Position numbers and translations under genes: made by a program. The notes beneath the pieces are model-generated. The model saw only the letters and a program-made list of their open reading frames with translations. It had not been told where the DNA came from and did no database searches. Below, piece after piece: positions 24,568 to 32,681 of a stretch of 40,709 nucleotides of DNA (positions within the stretch are counted from its first letter, which is position 1; each line of letters opens with the position of its first letter). The stretch covers positions 1 through 40,709 of the forward strand of contig CAIYPF010000164.1 of assembly GCA_903928015.1 (NCBI GenBank), written 5' to 3'. This stretch comes from an uncultured Gammaproteobacteria bacterium. GTDB lineage: Bacteria; Pseudomonadota; Gammaproteobacteria; Pseudomonadales; UBA5518.

Positions 24568-24927
24568 ATGAGAATAGGTCGCACCATCCGTGAATTGCGT
24601 TTGGCCTCAGGGTCCACGCTCGAGGAGCTCGCCCACAAGGCCGGGCTCGATGCGAGCAATCTGTCGCGCATCGAGCGCGATCTCCAGGAGCCCTCTGCGG
24701 GTTGCGCATGGCGGATCGCCGATGCGCTGCACGTAACTCTGGGAGAGCTCTTCGAGGACGCCGCCAGTTCCCGCCAGCACGGGGGCGCGGAGCCTGTACC
24801 TCGCGGAGGAGACCGGCAGGCAGATTCCTTGCTGAAGGTGTTCTACCGCTTGAGCGAAACCAACCGCCCCCTCGCAGTCCAGATGCTCCGCATCCTCGAG
24901 AAGAGCCAACGGGATTCTGCGGATTAA
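24568..24927 (+). CDS. XRE-family (Cro/CI-type HTH) transcriptional regulator
   Basis: 119 residues. The HTH_3 domain spans about residues 4-60, with the recognition region GLDASNLSRIERDLQEPS and IADALHVTLGELFE, a classic XRE pattern. A disordered linker follows, then a C-terminal helix (LLKVFYRLSETNRPLAVQML) that may dimerise. There is no peptidase or ligand domain. The region just before the ATG lacks a good Shine-Dalgarno sequence. The gene is divergent from the unknown gene at 23963-24424, over the dyad cluster. Its TAA stop overlaps the TAA of the convergent GIY-YIG gene. No toxin partner was found, so it is not obviously an antitoxin. Confidence 0.9.
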   Translation: MRIGRTIRELRLASGSTLEELAHKAGLDASNLSRIERDLQEPSAGCAWRIADALHVTLGELFEDAASSRQHGGAEPVPRGGDRQADSLLKVFYRLSETNRPLAVQMLRILEKSQRDSAD

Positions 24928-25193
24928 ACTTCCGGGGAAGCCTGCCTTCCCGTTTTCACGAGACGTTCCTTTGCCTCCCTGCTGAGCCGCTTCAGGGCGT
25001 GCTCACGACGGCTGGCAGCCGACCTGTTCTCCGCACCCTCGCTCCATGCCAATACGACCGGGCGGCGGCTGCGCGTGTACTTTGCGCCGGCCTTTCCGAG
25101 GTTGTGTTCAGCGAGGCGGCGAGTCACATCTGTGGTAATGCCCGCATAGAGCGAGCCGTCGGCGCAGCGCAGCAGATAGACATGCCATGTCAT
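24924..25193 (-). CDS. GIY-YIG domain protein (UPF0213/YhbQ-like)
   Basis: 89 residues forming a stand-alone GIY-YIG nuclease fold: VYLLRCADGSLYAGI corresponds to the GIY...YIG strands, TRRLAEHN carries the conserved Arg, and the ExxLKRL helix near residue 66 carries the Glu. Proteins of this size (YhbQ type) are proposed DNA-processing endonucleases; their role is unclear. The ATG is at 25193. The gene lies between an XRE gene and tRNA-Lys, with stop codons overlapping those of the XRE gene (24924-24927). Confidence 0.88.
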   Translation of the reverse strand: MTWHVYLLRCADGSLYAGITTDVTRRLAEHNLGKAGAKYTRSRRPVVLAWSEGAENRSAASRREHALKRLSREAKERLVKTGRQASPEV

Positions 25194-25216
25194 CGGTCAA
25201 GAGCCGCAGAAACGAG

Positions 25217-25240
25217 AAAGGCCACCGCGTGGTGGCCTTT
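25217..25240 (-). terminator. Rho-independent-like terminator after tRNA-Lys
   Basis: AAAGGCCACC and GGTGGCCTTT form a perfect 10-bp stem with a 4-nt loop, placed 5 nt after the CCA end of the tRNA on the minus strand. The T run after the stem is short (within CCTTTCTCG). Confidence 0.75.
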
Positions 25241-25245
25241 GGAAG

Positions 25246-25321
25246 TGGTGGGTCGTGCTGGATTCGAACCAGCGACCAATTGGTTAAAAGCCAACTGCTC
25301 TACCGACTGAGCTAACGACCC
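25246..25321 (-). tRNA. tRNA-Lys (anticodon TTT)
   Basis: 76 nt including an encoded CCA. The acceptor stem GGGTCGT pairs with ACGACCC. The D-arm (AGCTCAGTCGGTAGAGC), the anticodon loop CTTTTAA (anticodon TTT at 25288-25286) and the T-arm (GGTTCGAATCC) are all canonical and close to E. coli tRNA-Lys. It lies between cpoB and the GIY-YIG gene. Confidence 0.98.
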
Positions 25322-25335
25322 GAGAGAAGCCGCGT

Positions 25336-25363
25336 ATGGTACGGATTGATCTCCAAAAGACAA
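25336..25363 (-). promoter_or_regulatory. Possible tRNA-Lys promoter
   Basis: Minus-strand TTGTCT (25363-25358) and TACCAT (25341-25336) with a 16-nt spacer, each four of six matches. It is followed by a GC-rich stretch (ACGCGGC), as often seen in stringently controlled tRNA promoters. It lies between the cpoB stop and the tRNA. Confidence 0.35.
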
Positions 25364-25378
25364 GGCCAAAATGCAGGA

Positions 25379-26209
25379 CTACGGGTTCTGTTGCAGGTAA
25401 TCGCGAGCCTTGGCTGCACTATCGGACTTGGGATACTCGTCCTGCACCCGCTGCAGCAACTCGCGCCCGCGCTGGGCATCGCCCTCCTGCACGTAGATCC
25501 TGCCGAGCTTGAAGAGGGCGTCGGGCATTTTGGTGCTGCCAGGATACTGGTAGACCAAGGCCTCGTAGTGCGGCTTGGCGGATCCGTTATCGCCATTCAC
25601 AACGGCGTAGAACTCGCCCAACCAGAAGTGCGCATTTCCTGCCAGCGAGCCCGCGGGGTACTGGTCGAGAAAGGCCTTGAACGCGGCCTCTGCCTCCGGA
25701 TACTGCTTGGTCTTGAGCAAGTCGAAGGCCGCCTGATACGCGGGCTGCTCGCCCGCCATCGGCGCAGTGGCCACAGGGGCCTGTGGCATCACGTCTGCGC
25801 GAATGGGGCGCGCAGTTGGCGCCTGCTCGTCGGGTGTGAGGCCGTTCGCGTTGCCACCCACGTCCTGGGCTTGCGCAGGAGCCGCGGGCGGGGCTGCACC
25901 GCCACCCAATGCGGTCAATCGCTTGTCGAGGCTGACGTAGTCGTCCAGACGCTGCTGCTTGAGTTGCCGGATCTGCTCAGCCTGCTCTTCCACGATACCG
26001 TTCAGCTTCATGACCTCGTCCTGAAGCTGCAGCACCTGGTTGAAGAGATCTGCATCGCCCGACTGCGCCTGTCTGGGCGCAGGCTCGCTGCCGCGGTAGG
26101 AGGACTGCTGGCGCTCCGGGGAATAACCCCCGGGCTCCATCACCTCTACCTGAGCGGCCGCGGGCAGTGCCATAAGCACCGCCGCGATCGCCAGGGAGAG
26201 TCTGCGCAT
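25379..26209 (-). CDS. cpoB: Cell division coordinator CpoB (YbgF), Tol-Pal system
   Basis: 276 residues. A signal peptide ends near residue 19 (ALPAAAQ). An N-terminal coiled coil (about 54-96, with LFNQVLQLQDEVMKL) drives trimerisation in the family. A disordered Pro/Ala linker follows, then C-terminal TPR repeats (about 150-276). CpoB is periplasmic, binds TolA and PBP1B, and couples peptidoglycan synthesis to outer-membrane constriction. It lies 8 nt after pal and is the last protein gene of the tol-pal chain. The 57 nt between its stop and tRNA-Lys contain no visible terminator. Confidence 0.94.
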   Translation of the reverse strand: MRRLSLAIAAVLMALPAAAQVEVMEPGGYSPERQQSSYRGSEPAPRQAQSGDADLFNQVLQLQDEVMKLNGIVEEQAEQIRQLKQQRLDDYVSLDKRLTALGGGAAPPAAPAQAQDVGGNANGLTPDEQAPTARPIRADVMPQAPVATAPMAGEQPAYQAAFDLLKTKQYPEAEAAFKAFLDQYPAGSLAGNAHFWLGEFYAVVNGDNGSAKPHYEALVYQYPGSTKMPDALFKLGRIYVQEGDAQRGRELLQRVQDEYPKSDSAAKARDYLQQNP

Positions 26210-26217
26210 GAACAGAA

Positions 26218-26748
26218 TCAGGGCTTCAGTTCAACGCGACGGTTGCGCTGGTAGGAGTCTTCGTCCTGACCAAGAGCGGCCGGATGCTCCTCGCCATAGC
26301 TCACCGTCTCGATGCGACCACGGTCGATGCCCTGAAGGATGAGGTAATTGGCGATCGCCTTGGCGCGACGCTCACCCAGCGCCAGGTTGTACTCGGGCGT
26401 GCCGCGTTCGTCGCAGTGGCCCTCGAGGCGGACCGGGCCAGCCTGATTGCGCATCACCGCAGCCTGCGCGTCGAGAGCAGCGCGGGTTTCCGGGTTCAGT
26501 TGCGACTGATCGAAGTCGAAGTAGAAGACATACTGGAGGCCGGTACGGGCCGCCATTTCTTCCGGGGACAGGCCACCGTCGGAGCCGGTGCCGACTGCCG
26601 AGGCACCGTCTGTGCCGATACCTGCGCCATCAGCGCCGTCTGCGCCGGCGCCACCGTTCTTGTTCTTGTTGCCGCTGCAGGCTGCGACCAACGTCACCAG
26701 CACCGCAACCGCTGCCAGACGCACCCACTTGCCGCTCTTTGTGCTCAC
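26218..26748 (-). CDS. pal: Peptidoglycan-associated lipoprotein Pal
   Basis: 176 residues. The lipobox LVAAC puts the lipidated Cys at position 24. A Gly/Ala/Asp-rich linker with GADGADGAG-like repeats (about 28-60) leads to the OmpA-like peptidoglycan-binding domain (about 68-176), with LEGHCDERGTPEYN and the RAKA helix. Pal anchors the outer membrane to the cell wall and binds TolB. The start is GTG at 26748 with GAGAGGA 7 nt upstream. Confidence 0.96.
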   Translation of the reverse strand: MSTKSGKWVRLAAVAVLVTLVAACSGNKNKNGGAGADGADGAGIGTDGASAVGTGSDGGLSPEEMAARTGLQYVFYFDFDQSQLNPETRAALDAQAAVMRNQAGPVRLEGHCDERGTPEYNLALGERRAKAIANYLILQGIDRGRIETVSYGEEHPAALGQDEDSYQRNRRVELKP

Positions 26749-26785
26749 CGCGCGATCCTCTCAGGAGTGTGGAGAAAAAAAGTGT

Positions 26786-28075
26786 TCAACGGACGTACGG
26801 TGACCATGCGGGTTCACGTACTTCCCTGGCCGCTGCGGGCAGGAAGTACTTGACGTTTGCATCCACCGAGACGACCGCAAGTATACCTTTGCCCATACGC
26901 TTGGTGGCATAAATAATCATGCTGCCATTGGGCGCGATGCTGGGCGACTCATCGTAAATCGTCTCGGTGAGTATGCGCACCGTGTTGCGTTTGAAGTTTT
27001 GCAGCGCGATATGGAAAGGCCCGCCAGGCTCGGCGCGATGCGTGTACACGATGCCTGATCCGTCGGGCATCGGCCGGGCACGCGCGTTGTAGGCGCCCTC
27101 GAAGGTAAGCCTTGTAAGGGCGCCCGTCGTGGCATCGGCCTGATAGATCTGGGGCTTTCCGCCGCGGTCCGAGGTGAAGATGACCGAGCGCCCGTCCGGC
27201 ATCCAGGTAGGCTCCGTGTCGATCGCGAAGTGGTTGGTGAGTCGCGTGAACTGGCGCGTGGCCAGATCGAGCACATAAATCTCCGGGTTGCCGTCCTTCG
27301 ACAGGACCATGGCCATGCGGCGCCCGTCCGGGGACCATGCCGGCGCACTGTTCAGACCCGGGAAGTTCGTGAGCGCCTCGCGCTGACCGGTGGCAATCAC
27401 CTGCCTCCAGATGCGCGGGCGGCGATCCTCGAAGGACACATACGCGAGTTGCTTGCCATCCGGTGCCCAGGTGGGAGAGAGGATGGGCTCGTTGGAATCG
27501 AGGATGGTCAGGGCCCGCTCTCCGTCAGCGTCGGCCTTGATCAGGCGGAAACTGCGACGGTCGGAACTTGTCGAGACATACGCGATCTTCGTGCTGAACG
27601 CACCTTTGATGCCCGTGACCTTCTCGTAGATCTTGTCGGAAATGTAGTGGGCGATATCACGCAACTGCGCCTCGGACCCGTTCACCGTCTCCTGCAGCAC
27701 CTGGCTCTGGCGCAGCACGTCGTGGAGTTCGTAGGTGACGCGGTAAAGCCCGGCAGGGTCCCGGGTCATGCGGCCCACTGCGACGTAGTCGGCTCCCTGC
27801 TGGCGCCAGTCGGTGAAGAAGACCTGCGACTTCTCGTGGGGCTGGGCGATCATGTCGGAGACCGCCATCGCCTCGAAGAGCCCGCTGCGCTGGAGATCCG
27901 CCGATACGATGCCATCGACGGCATCAGGCGGCAGCAACCCCGGGGTCGCGCCAAAGGGCACCACGGCAATCTTGGTCGGATCGTCGCTGCCTTGAGTGAT
28001 CTCGATCATCAACTCGGCCGCCTGCACGGCGGCACCTGACAGAAGGCAGCACATCAGGAACAGGGCGCGGATCAT
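26786..28075 (-). CDS. tolB: Tol-Pal system protein TolB
   Basis: 429 residues. A signal peptide ends near AVQAA (19-20), followed by an N-terminal domain and a six-bladed beta-propeller with repeated W(A/S/M)PDG motifs ([27 protein letters not shown]). TolB is periplasmic and shuttles between TolA and Pal. I chose the ATG at 28075, which overlaps the tolA stop as TGATG; a GTG immediately before it (28078) is possible. Confidence 0.96.
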   Translation of the reverse strand: MIRALFLMCCLLSGAAVQAAELMIEITQGSDDPTKIAVVPFGATPGLLPPDAVDGIVSADLQRSGLFEAMAVSDMIAQPHEKSQVFFTDWRQQGADYVAVGRMTRDPAGLYRVTYELHDVLRQSQVLQETVNGSEAQLRDIAHYISDKIYEKVTGIKGAFSTKIAYVSTSSDRRSFRLIKADADGERALTILDSNEPILSPTWAPDGKQLAYVSFEDRRPRIWRQVIATGQREALTNFPGLNSAPAWSPDGRRMAMVLSKDGNPEIYVLDLATRQFTRLTNHFAIDTEPTWMPDGRSVIFTSDRGGKPQIYQADATTGALTRLTFEGAYNARARPMPDGSGIVYTHRAEPGGPFHIALQNFKRNTVRILTETIYDESPSIAPNGSMIIYATKRMGKGILAVVSVDANVKYFLPAAAREVREPAWSPYVR

Positions 28076-28851
28076 CACAGTCGGAGGTCCTCCGGTCTGA
28101 ATACGAGCTGGAAGCTGCGCAGGTTACGCTCGAACACCTGCTGGGGGGCGTCAGCCACCTCGGGGAATCGCTCGGCTTTCTTGACCGCGTTGATGGCAGA
28201 GGTATCGAAGGCCTCGTTACCGCTGCTCTTCACCACGCTCACCGACACCACCTCACCGGTCGGGATCAATTGTAGACGCAACACGACTTCCATATCGCGG
28301 CGCGCGCTGGGAGGCCGACTCCAGTTGTCTTCGATGGCGGAGCGGATCGCATCCGTATAGGCCATCGCAAGGTCGGTATCGCTCTCGGCCTGCTGGGTTT
28401 CCTCTTCCATGGCCATGGTGAGTTCCATTTCACGCTGCCGCTCCCGGCGCTCTTCTTCCAACTTTTTCTGCTGCTCGCGCTTGCGGGCCTCTTCGAGTTT
28501 TTTCGGATCCGGCTTGGGCTGCTCTTTCTTCGGAGCAGGTTTCGGAGTCGGCTTCGGCGTGGGCTTGGGCGCGGGTTTTGGAGGCTCGGGCTTCGGCGGC
28601 TCAGGCTTGGGCGGTTCGGGCTTGGGCTTCGGAGGCACAGGCTTCGGTTCTGGCGGTCGCGGCTTTGCCTGCTTGGGCTTGGCTGCGGTCTTGTCGAGGG
28701 TTACGAGCTTGGCGTTCACGTGCCGCGGCACCTTGCGGATGGTGCGATCGTGCTCCGGCTCCCAGTTGGCCGTCAGCACGTACAGCAGCAGGGCGTGGAG
28801 TACCACGCTCACGGCCGCCGGAAGGATGAAGCCCTCGAACCTGCGGATCAT
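28075..28851 (-). CDS. tolA: Tol-Pal system protein TolA
   Basis: 258 residues, much shorter than E. coli TolA (421). One N-terminal membrane helix (about 10-29, [14 protein letters not shown]). Residues about 58-115 are Pro-Lys repeats of the [11 protein letters not shown] kind, not the long Ala/Lys helix of E. coli. A charged helix (about 117-160) follows, then the C-terminal domain (about 161-258) with [10 protein letters not shown] and [13 protein letters not shown]. It links the TolQR motor to TolB/Pal across the periplasm. The gene sits 3 nt after tolR. Confidence 0.93.
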   Translation of the reverse strand: MIRRFEGFILPAAVSVVLHALLLYVLTANWEPEHDRTIRKVPRHVNAKLVTLDKTAAKPKQAKPRPPEPKPVPPKPKPEPPKPEPPKPEPPKPAPKPTPKPTPKPAPKKEQPKPDPKKLEEARKREQQKKLEEERRERQREMELTMAMEEETQQAESDTDLAMAYTDAIRSAIEDNWSRPPSARRDMEVVLRLQLIPTGEVVSVSVVKSSGNEAFDTSAINAVKKAERFPEVADAPQQVFERNLRSFQLVFRPEDLRL

Positions 28852-28854
28852 CGC

Positions 28855-29268
28855 TCAGGGGTTCTCGGTGACCAGGCCGACGTTCTTCGCGCCGGCCTCC
28901 TGCAGGTTGGCCATCAGGACCACCACCGTGCCGTAGGGAACTTTCTGGTCACCCCAGACGAGCACCGGTGTCTTGGGTTTCTGCTTGAGGATCTTGCCCA
29001 CCTTGTCCTTGATGACCTCGAGCTTCTCGGGCTCCTCGGGGGTACCGCCCAGATTGATGAAATAACTGCCGTCGGCTTTCACGGAAACGATGAGAGGTTC
29101 TTCGTCCTGGTTCTCGATCGGATCGGAGGGTGCCTCGGGGAGTTCGACCTCCACACCCTGCCGAAGCATGGGCGCCGTGATCATGAAAATGATCAGCAGC
29201 ACCAGCATCACGTCGATGTAGGGGACGACGTTGATCTCGGAGACGGGTTTTCTTTTCTGCTTGCGCAT
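28855..29268 (-). CDS. tolR: Tol-Pal system protein TolR
   Basis: 137 residues, ExbD/TolR family. A single membrane helix (about 12-32) contains the conserved proton-channel Asp at position 19 (VVPYIDVMLVLLIIF). The C-terminal domain is periplasmic. With TolQ it uses the proton gradient to energise TolA. The ATG at 29268 lies 30 nt after tolQ. Confidence 0.96.
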   Translation of the reverse strand: MRKQKRKPVSEINVVPYIDVMLVLLIIFMITAPMLRQGVEVELPEAPSDPIENQDEEPLIVSVKADGSYFINLGGTPEEPEKLEVIKDKVGKILKQKPKTPVLVWGDQKVPYGTVVVLMANLQEAGAKNVGLVTENP

Positions 29269-29298
29269 CGTGGTGGGCTTCCTCCGCCGCCGAGGGGA

Positions 29299-29997
29299 TC
29301 AGCCGGTCTTGCGCACGGCGTGCGCTTGACGATGCAGGATGCTGGAGAACTCCTCCGAGAAGGTGTCGTAGTTGCTCACCAGGCTGTCGACGCGAGACGA
29401 GAAGCGGTTATAGGCGATGACGGCGGGTATGGCAGCGAAGAGCCCCATGGCGGTAGCAACCAGCGCCTCCGAGATGCCGGGCGCCACGGTGGCAAGCGTG
29501 GCCTGGTGCATCGTGGCAAGGCCACGGAAGGAGTGCATGATCCCCCAGACCGTACCGAAGAGCCCCACGTAAGGGCTGGTGGAGCCTACGGTGGCGAGGA
29601 AAGGCAGGTGCTTCTCGAGGTACTCCTCCTCTCGCGAGAGCGCAACGCGCATGGCGCGCAGCGCGCCTTCCATGATCGCGTCGGACTCGATACCCGCCTG
29701 CTGGCGCAGCCGCGTGAATTCCTTGAAGCCGGCGCGGAAAAGGTTCTCGACGCCCTCGACCATGCCGCTCTGCTCCAGCCGCACGGAACCATCGCGGTAG
29801 AGTTGCCCGAGGTCTATTCCCGACCAGAAGGTCTGCTCGAAGGCGAGGAACTGCTTCTTGGCCCGGCTGAGCAGCAGTGCGCGCTGGATGATCATCCCCC
29901 ACGACACAACCGACACCAGGAACAGCAGCAGCATCACCAGCTGCACGACGATGCTGGCGTTGGCGACGAGGGACCAGAGCGACATGTCCTGGTTCAC
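29299..29997 (-). CDS. tolQ: Tol-Pal system protein TolQ
   Basis: 232 residues, MotA/TolQ/ExbB proton channel family. Membrane helices lie at about 17-35, 136-158 and 168-188, with the conserved GLFGTVWGIMHSF block. The start is GTG at 29997 with GGAG 7 nt upstream; the GTG overlaps the ybgC stop codon (GTGA). A second in-frame ATG lies four codons later. Confidence 0.96.
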   Translation of the reverse strand: MNQDMSLWSLVANASIVVQLVMLLLFLVSVVSWGMIIQRALLLSRAKKQFLAFEQTFWSGIDLGQLYRDGSVRLEQSGMVEGVENLFRAGFKEFTRLRQQAGIESDAIMEGALRAMRVALSREEEYLEKHLPFLATVGSTSPYVGLFGTVWGIMHSFRGLATMHQATLATVAPGISEALVATAMGLFAAIPAVIAYNRFSSRVDSLVSNYDTFSEEFSSILHRQAHAVRKTG

Positions 29998-30455
29998 TGG
30001 GGGTTCTCCATGCGGGTTGTGGGTTGGCCGGCGCAGGCAGGAATGCCAGCGAGGCGATCTCTGAGTGCTGATGGCAAGGCACGCGGACGGCGCGTTGCGG
30101 GATCGATGCAGGCGATACGCACACGACCGCGACAGAGTTCCTCGGCGCCGCGCAGGATTCTCTGCGCGAAATCGATGCGGGCTCGACCGGCTGCGGAGAT
30201 GCTCGCCTCCGCGACCAGGGCATCATCGAGCAGCGCGGGTCGCAGGTACTCGATCTCCATCGAGTGCACCACGAACTGGCAGCCGGACTCGGGAAGCGCG
30301 GCACGCGCGAAGCCGAGCGCGCGCATGAGTTCGGTTCGGGCACGTTCGAAGTACTTCAGGTAGTTCACGTAATAAACGATCCCGCCCGCGTCGGTGTCTT
30401 CGATGTACACGCGCAGGTCGAGTCCGATGGATGGCGCTGCCACGGGTTGCTGCAT
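29994..30455 (-). CDS. ybgC: Acyl-CoA thioesterase YbgC (hotdog fold)
   Basis: 153 residues. The 4-hydroxybenzoyl-CoA thioesterase signature YIEDTDAGGIVYYVNYLKYFERAR (shortened: EDTDAGG...NYLKYFERAR) contains the catalytic Asp (D22 region). YbgC proteins hydrolyse acyl-CoA or acyl-ACP and are routinely encoded at the head of tol-pal operons. The ATG overlaps the ruvB stop (TGATG), and the C-terminus after about residue 130 is extra, low-complexity sequence. Confidence 0.93.
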   Translation of the reverse strand: MQQPVAAPSIGLDLRVYIEDTDAGGIVYYVNYLKYFERARTELMRALGFARAALPESGCQFVVHSMEIEYLRPALLDDALVAEASISAAGRARIDFAQRILRGAEELCRGRVRIACIDPATRRPRALPSALRDRLAGIPACAGQPTTRMENPQ

Positions 30456-31504
30456 CAGGGCTCGCCTTCAGGCTGGCCAAGCAGGTCCAGATTGGCAGGG
30501 TTACGCAGCGGCTGCAGCCCGAAATGCAGCCAGGCCGCCCGCGTCGCCATGCGTCCGCGGGGCGTGCGCAGCATGTAGCCCTGCTGGATGAGGTAGGGCT
30601 CGAGAACGTCTTCGATGGTGCCTCGCTCCTCGCCGATGGCGGCGGCAAGGCTCTCGACGCCAACCGGACCGCCATCGAATTTCTCGATCATTGCGAGCAG
30701 CAGGCGACGATCCATGTGATCGAAACCCTGCTGGTCGACCGACAGGAGGTTGAGCGCCTCGTCGGCAATGGCGAGGCTGATGCTGCCAGCATGGCGCACC
30801 TGCGCGAAATCACGCACCCGGCGCAGCAGCCGGTTGGCGATACGCGGGGTGCCGCGCGCACGGCGGGCGATCTCGCGCGCGCCCGCATCCTCCATCTCGA
30901 TGCCGAAGATCCGGCCGGAGCGCGCCACGATGGTCGTCAGGTCTTCCACCGAGTAGAACTCCAGACGCTGCACGATGCCGAAGCGGTCGCGCAGCGGCGA
31001 GGTGAGCAGGCCGGCCCGGGTGGTGGCACCCACCAGCGTGAAGGGCGGGAGGTCGAGCTTGATGGAGCGTGCCGCAGGGCCCTCGCCGATCATGATGTCG
31101 AGCTGGAAGTCCTCCATCGCCGGATAGAGAACTTCCTCGACGTTGGGACTCAGGCGATGGATCTCGTCGATGAACAGCACGTCGCGCGGCTCGAGATTGG
31201 TGAGCAGCGCCGCAAGATCGCCGGCACGCTCGAGCACAGGCCCGGAGGTGCTCTTCACCGCAACGCCCATCTCGTTGGCAATGATGTGCGCGAGCGTCGT
31301 CTTGCCGAGACCGGGCGGGCCGAAGATCAGGGTGTGGTCCAGCGCCTCGCGGCGCCCGCGGGCAGCGGCCACGAAAATCTCCATCTGTTCCCGGACCGCA
31401 GGCTGTCCGACATAGTCGGCGAGCAGACGCGGACGGATCGCGCGATCCAGCGCGTCCTCGCTGCCTGCACCCTGCGGCGCGACCAGACGGTCGCTCTCGA
31501 TCAT
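30455..31504 (-). CDS. ruvB: Holliday junction branch migration ATPase RuvB
   Basis: 349 residues. Walker A is GPPGLGKTT (K68), Walker B is LFIDEIHRL (D113, E114), sensor 1 lies in GATTRAGLL, and a C-terminal winged helix follows. RuvB hexamers drive branch migration with RuvA. I chose the ATG at 31504 since GAGGA is 7 nt upstream; the GTG at 31510 lies only 1 nt after that site and is unlikely. It lies 10 nt after ruvA. Confidence 0.97.
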   Translation of the reverse strand: MIESDRLVAPQGAGSEDALDRAIRPRLLADYVGQPAVREQMEIFVAAARGRREALDHTLIFGPPGLGKTTLAHIIANEMGVAVKSTSGPVLERAGDLAALLTNLEPRDVLFIDEIHRLSPNVEEVLYPAMEDFQLDIMIGEGPAARSIKLDLPPFTLVGATTRAGLLTSPLRDRFGIVQRLEFYSVEDLTTIVARSGRIFGIEMEDAGAREIARRARGTPRIANRLLRRVRDFAQVRHAGSISLAIADEALNLLSVDQQGFDHMDRRLLLAMIEKFDGGPVGVESLAAAIGEERGTIEDVLEPYLIQQGYMLRTPRGRMATRAAWLHFGLQPLRNPANLDLLGQPEGEP

Positions 31505-31514
31505 CGGCACGTCC

Positions 31515-32135
31515 TCACTTCGAGCCCATTCCCTTCAGCGCACGGCGGATCAGCTCTTCGCTGGTATCGACCCCATCGGCCTGCGCCGCAGAAATGGCGC
31601 GCGCGGCCTCCTGGGGCTTGTAGCCGAGCGCTATCAATGCACTCTCGGCATCGGCAAGCATGCGATTCCGGCCCGCGGCAGCCACGTCCGGCGTTGCAGT
31701 GAGCCCGCGCACGGCGGCAAGGTCAGGACGCCATTCGCGGAGGCGGTCGCGCATCTCCACGATCAGGCGCTCGGCCGTCTTCTTGCCCACGCCGGGAATG
31801 CGCACCAGCGCGCTGGTGTCATTGCGTTGTACGCACAGTACGAATTCGTCGGCATCCATGCCGGACAGTATGGCCAGCGCCAGCTTCGGACCCACGCCGC
31901 TCACCTTGACGAGGGTGCGGAAGAGCTCACGCTCCTCGCGGGTCCAGAATCCGAACAGTTGCTGGGCGTCCTCGCGGACGGCGAAATGGGTATGCAGCAC
32001 TACTTCCTGCCCGATGGCAGGCAAGCGTACGACAGTGCCGAGCGGCGCCTGGAGTTCATAGCCGACGCCGTGGACATCGAGCAGCAAGTCAGGTGCCTGC
32101 TTCTCGAGCAGGATTCCGCGCAGGCGTCCGATCAT
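31515..32135 (-). CDS. ruvA: Holliday junction DNA-binding subunit RuvA
   Basis: 206 residues. An N-terminal OB fold ([12 protein letters not shown]), two helix-hairpin-helix motifs ([13 protein letters not shown] and [13 protein letters not shown]) and a C-terminal domain III that contacts RuvB ([13 protein letters not shown]) are all present. The ATG overlaps the ruvC stop codon (ATGA). Confidence 0.97.
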   Translation of the reverse strand: MIGRLRGILLEKQAPDLLLDVHGVGYELQAPLGTVVRLPAIGQEVVLHTHFAVREDAQQLFGFWTREERELFRTLVKVSGVGPKLALAILSGMDADEFVLCVQRNDTSALVRIPGVGKKTAERLIVEMRDRLREWRPDLAAVRGLTATPDVAAAGRNRMLADAESALIALGYKPQEAARAISAAQADGVDTSEELIRRALKGMGSK

Positions 32136-32680
32136 GCCTTGACCCTCCCGATGCTGCGCCAGCGCGTCCCGGCCCGGCGCGCGGGACGCACAAGAGGGAT
32201 ACGCGCCATGCTCTCTGCGGTGTGAGCATGGCACAGGGCCGCAGCCAACGCATCGGCGGCATCGGCCTGCGGCGAGGCGGAAAGTCCGAGCAGTGTGCGC
32301 ACCATGTGCTGGACCTGGAGTTTCTCGGCTTTGCCGGTGCCAACCACGGCCTGCTTGATGCTGCTGGGCGAGTACTCGAACACGGCAAGCCCGCGCACGG
32401 CCGCGGCAACGATCGCCGCACCGCGCGCCTGACCCAGCTTGAGCGCCGAACCTGCGCTCTTCGACATGAAAACCTCTTCGATGGCGAGTTCGGTCGGCGC
32501 GTGCTCCTCGATGATGGAAGAGACGCCCTCGTAGATTTTCTGCAAGCGCGTTGCGAGCGGCTCTGCCGGGGACAGGCGGATGCAACCGCTGGCGAGGTAG
32601 CTCATTCTGCCGGCCCCGGCGCGAACGACGCCGAAACCGGTCAGTCGCGATCCCGGATCAATGCCCAGGATCACGCGCAT
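32132..32680 (-). CDS. ruvC: Holliday junction resolvase RuvC
   Basis: 182 residues; E. coli RuvC has 173, and the excess is a basic C-terminal tail ([10 protein letters not shown]). The catalytic acids D8, E68, D140 and D143 match E. coli D7, E66, D138 and D141. I prefer the ATG at 32680 ([10 protein letters not shown]), one base after the aspS stop; a GTG at 32689 would overlap aspS. Confidence 0.97.
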   Translation of the reverse strand: MRVILGIDPGSRLTGFGVVRAGAGRMSYLASGCIRLSPAEPLATRLQKIYEGVSSIIEEHAPTELAIEEVFMSKSAGSALKLGQARGAAIVAAAVRGLAVFEYSPSSIKQAVVGTGKAEKLQVQHMVRTLLGLSASPQADAADALAAALCHAHTAESMARIPLVRPARRAGTRWRSIGRVKA

Positions 32681-32681
32681 C

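Noticed and set aside
24568..25193. XRE plus GIY-YIG as a toxin-antitoxin or restriction pair
   Set aside because: The genes are convergent, not co-transcribed, and the GIY-YIG protein is the common YhbQ-like form; no methylase or toxin is visible.
31504..31510. GTG at 31510 as the ruvB start
   Set aside because: The only Shine-Dalgarno sequence ends 1 nt before it but is ideally spaced for the ATG at 31504.
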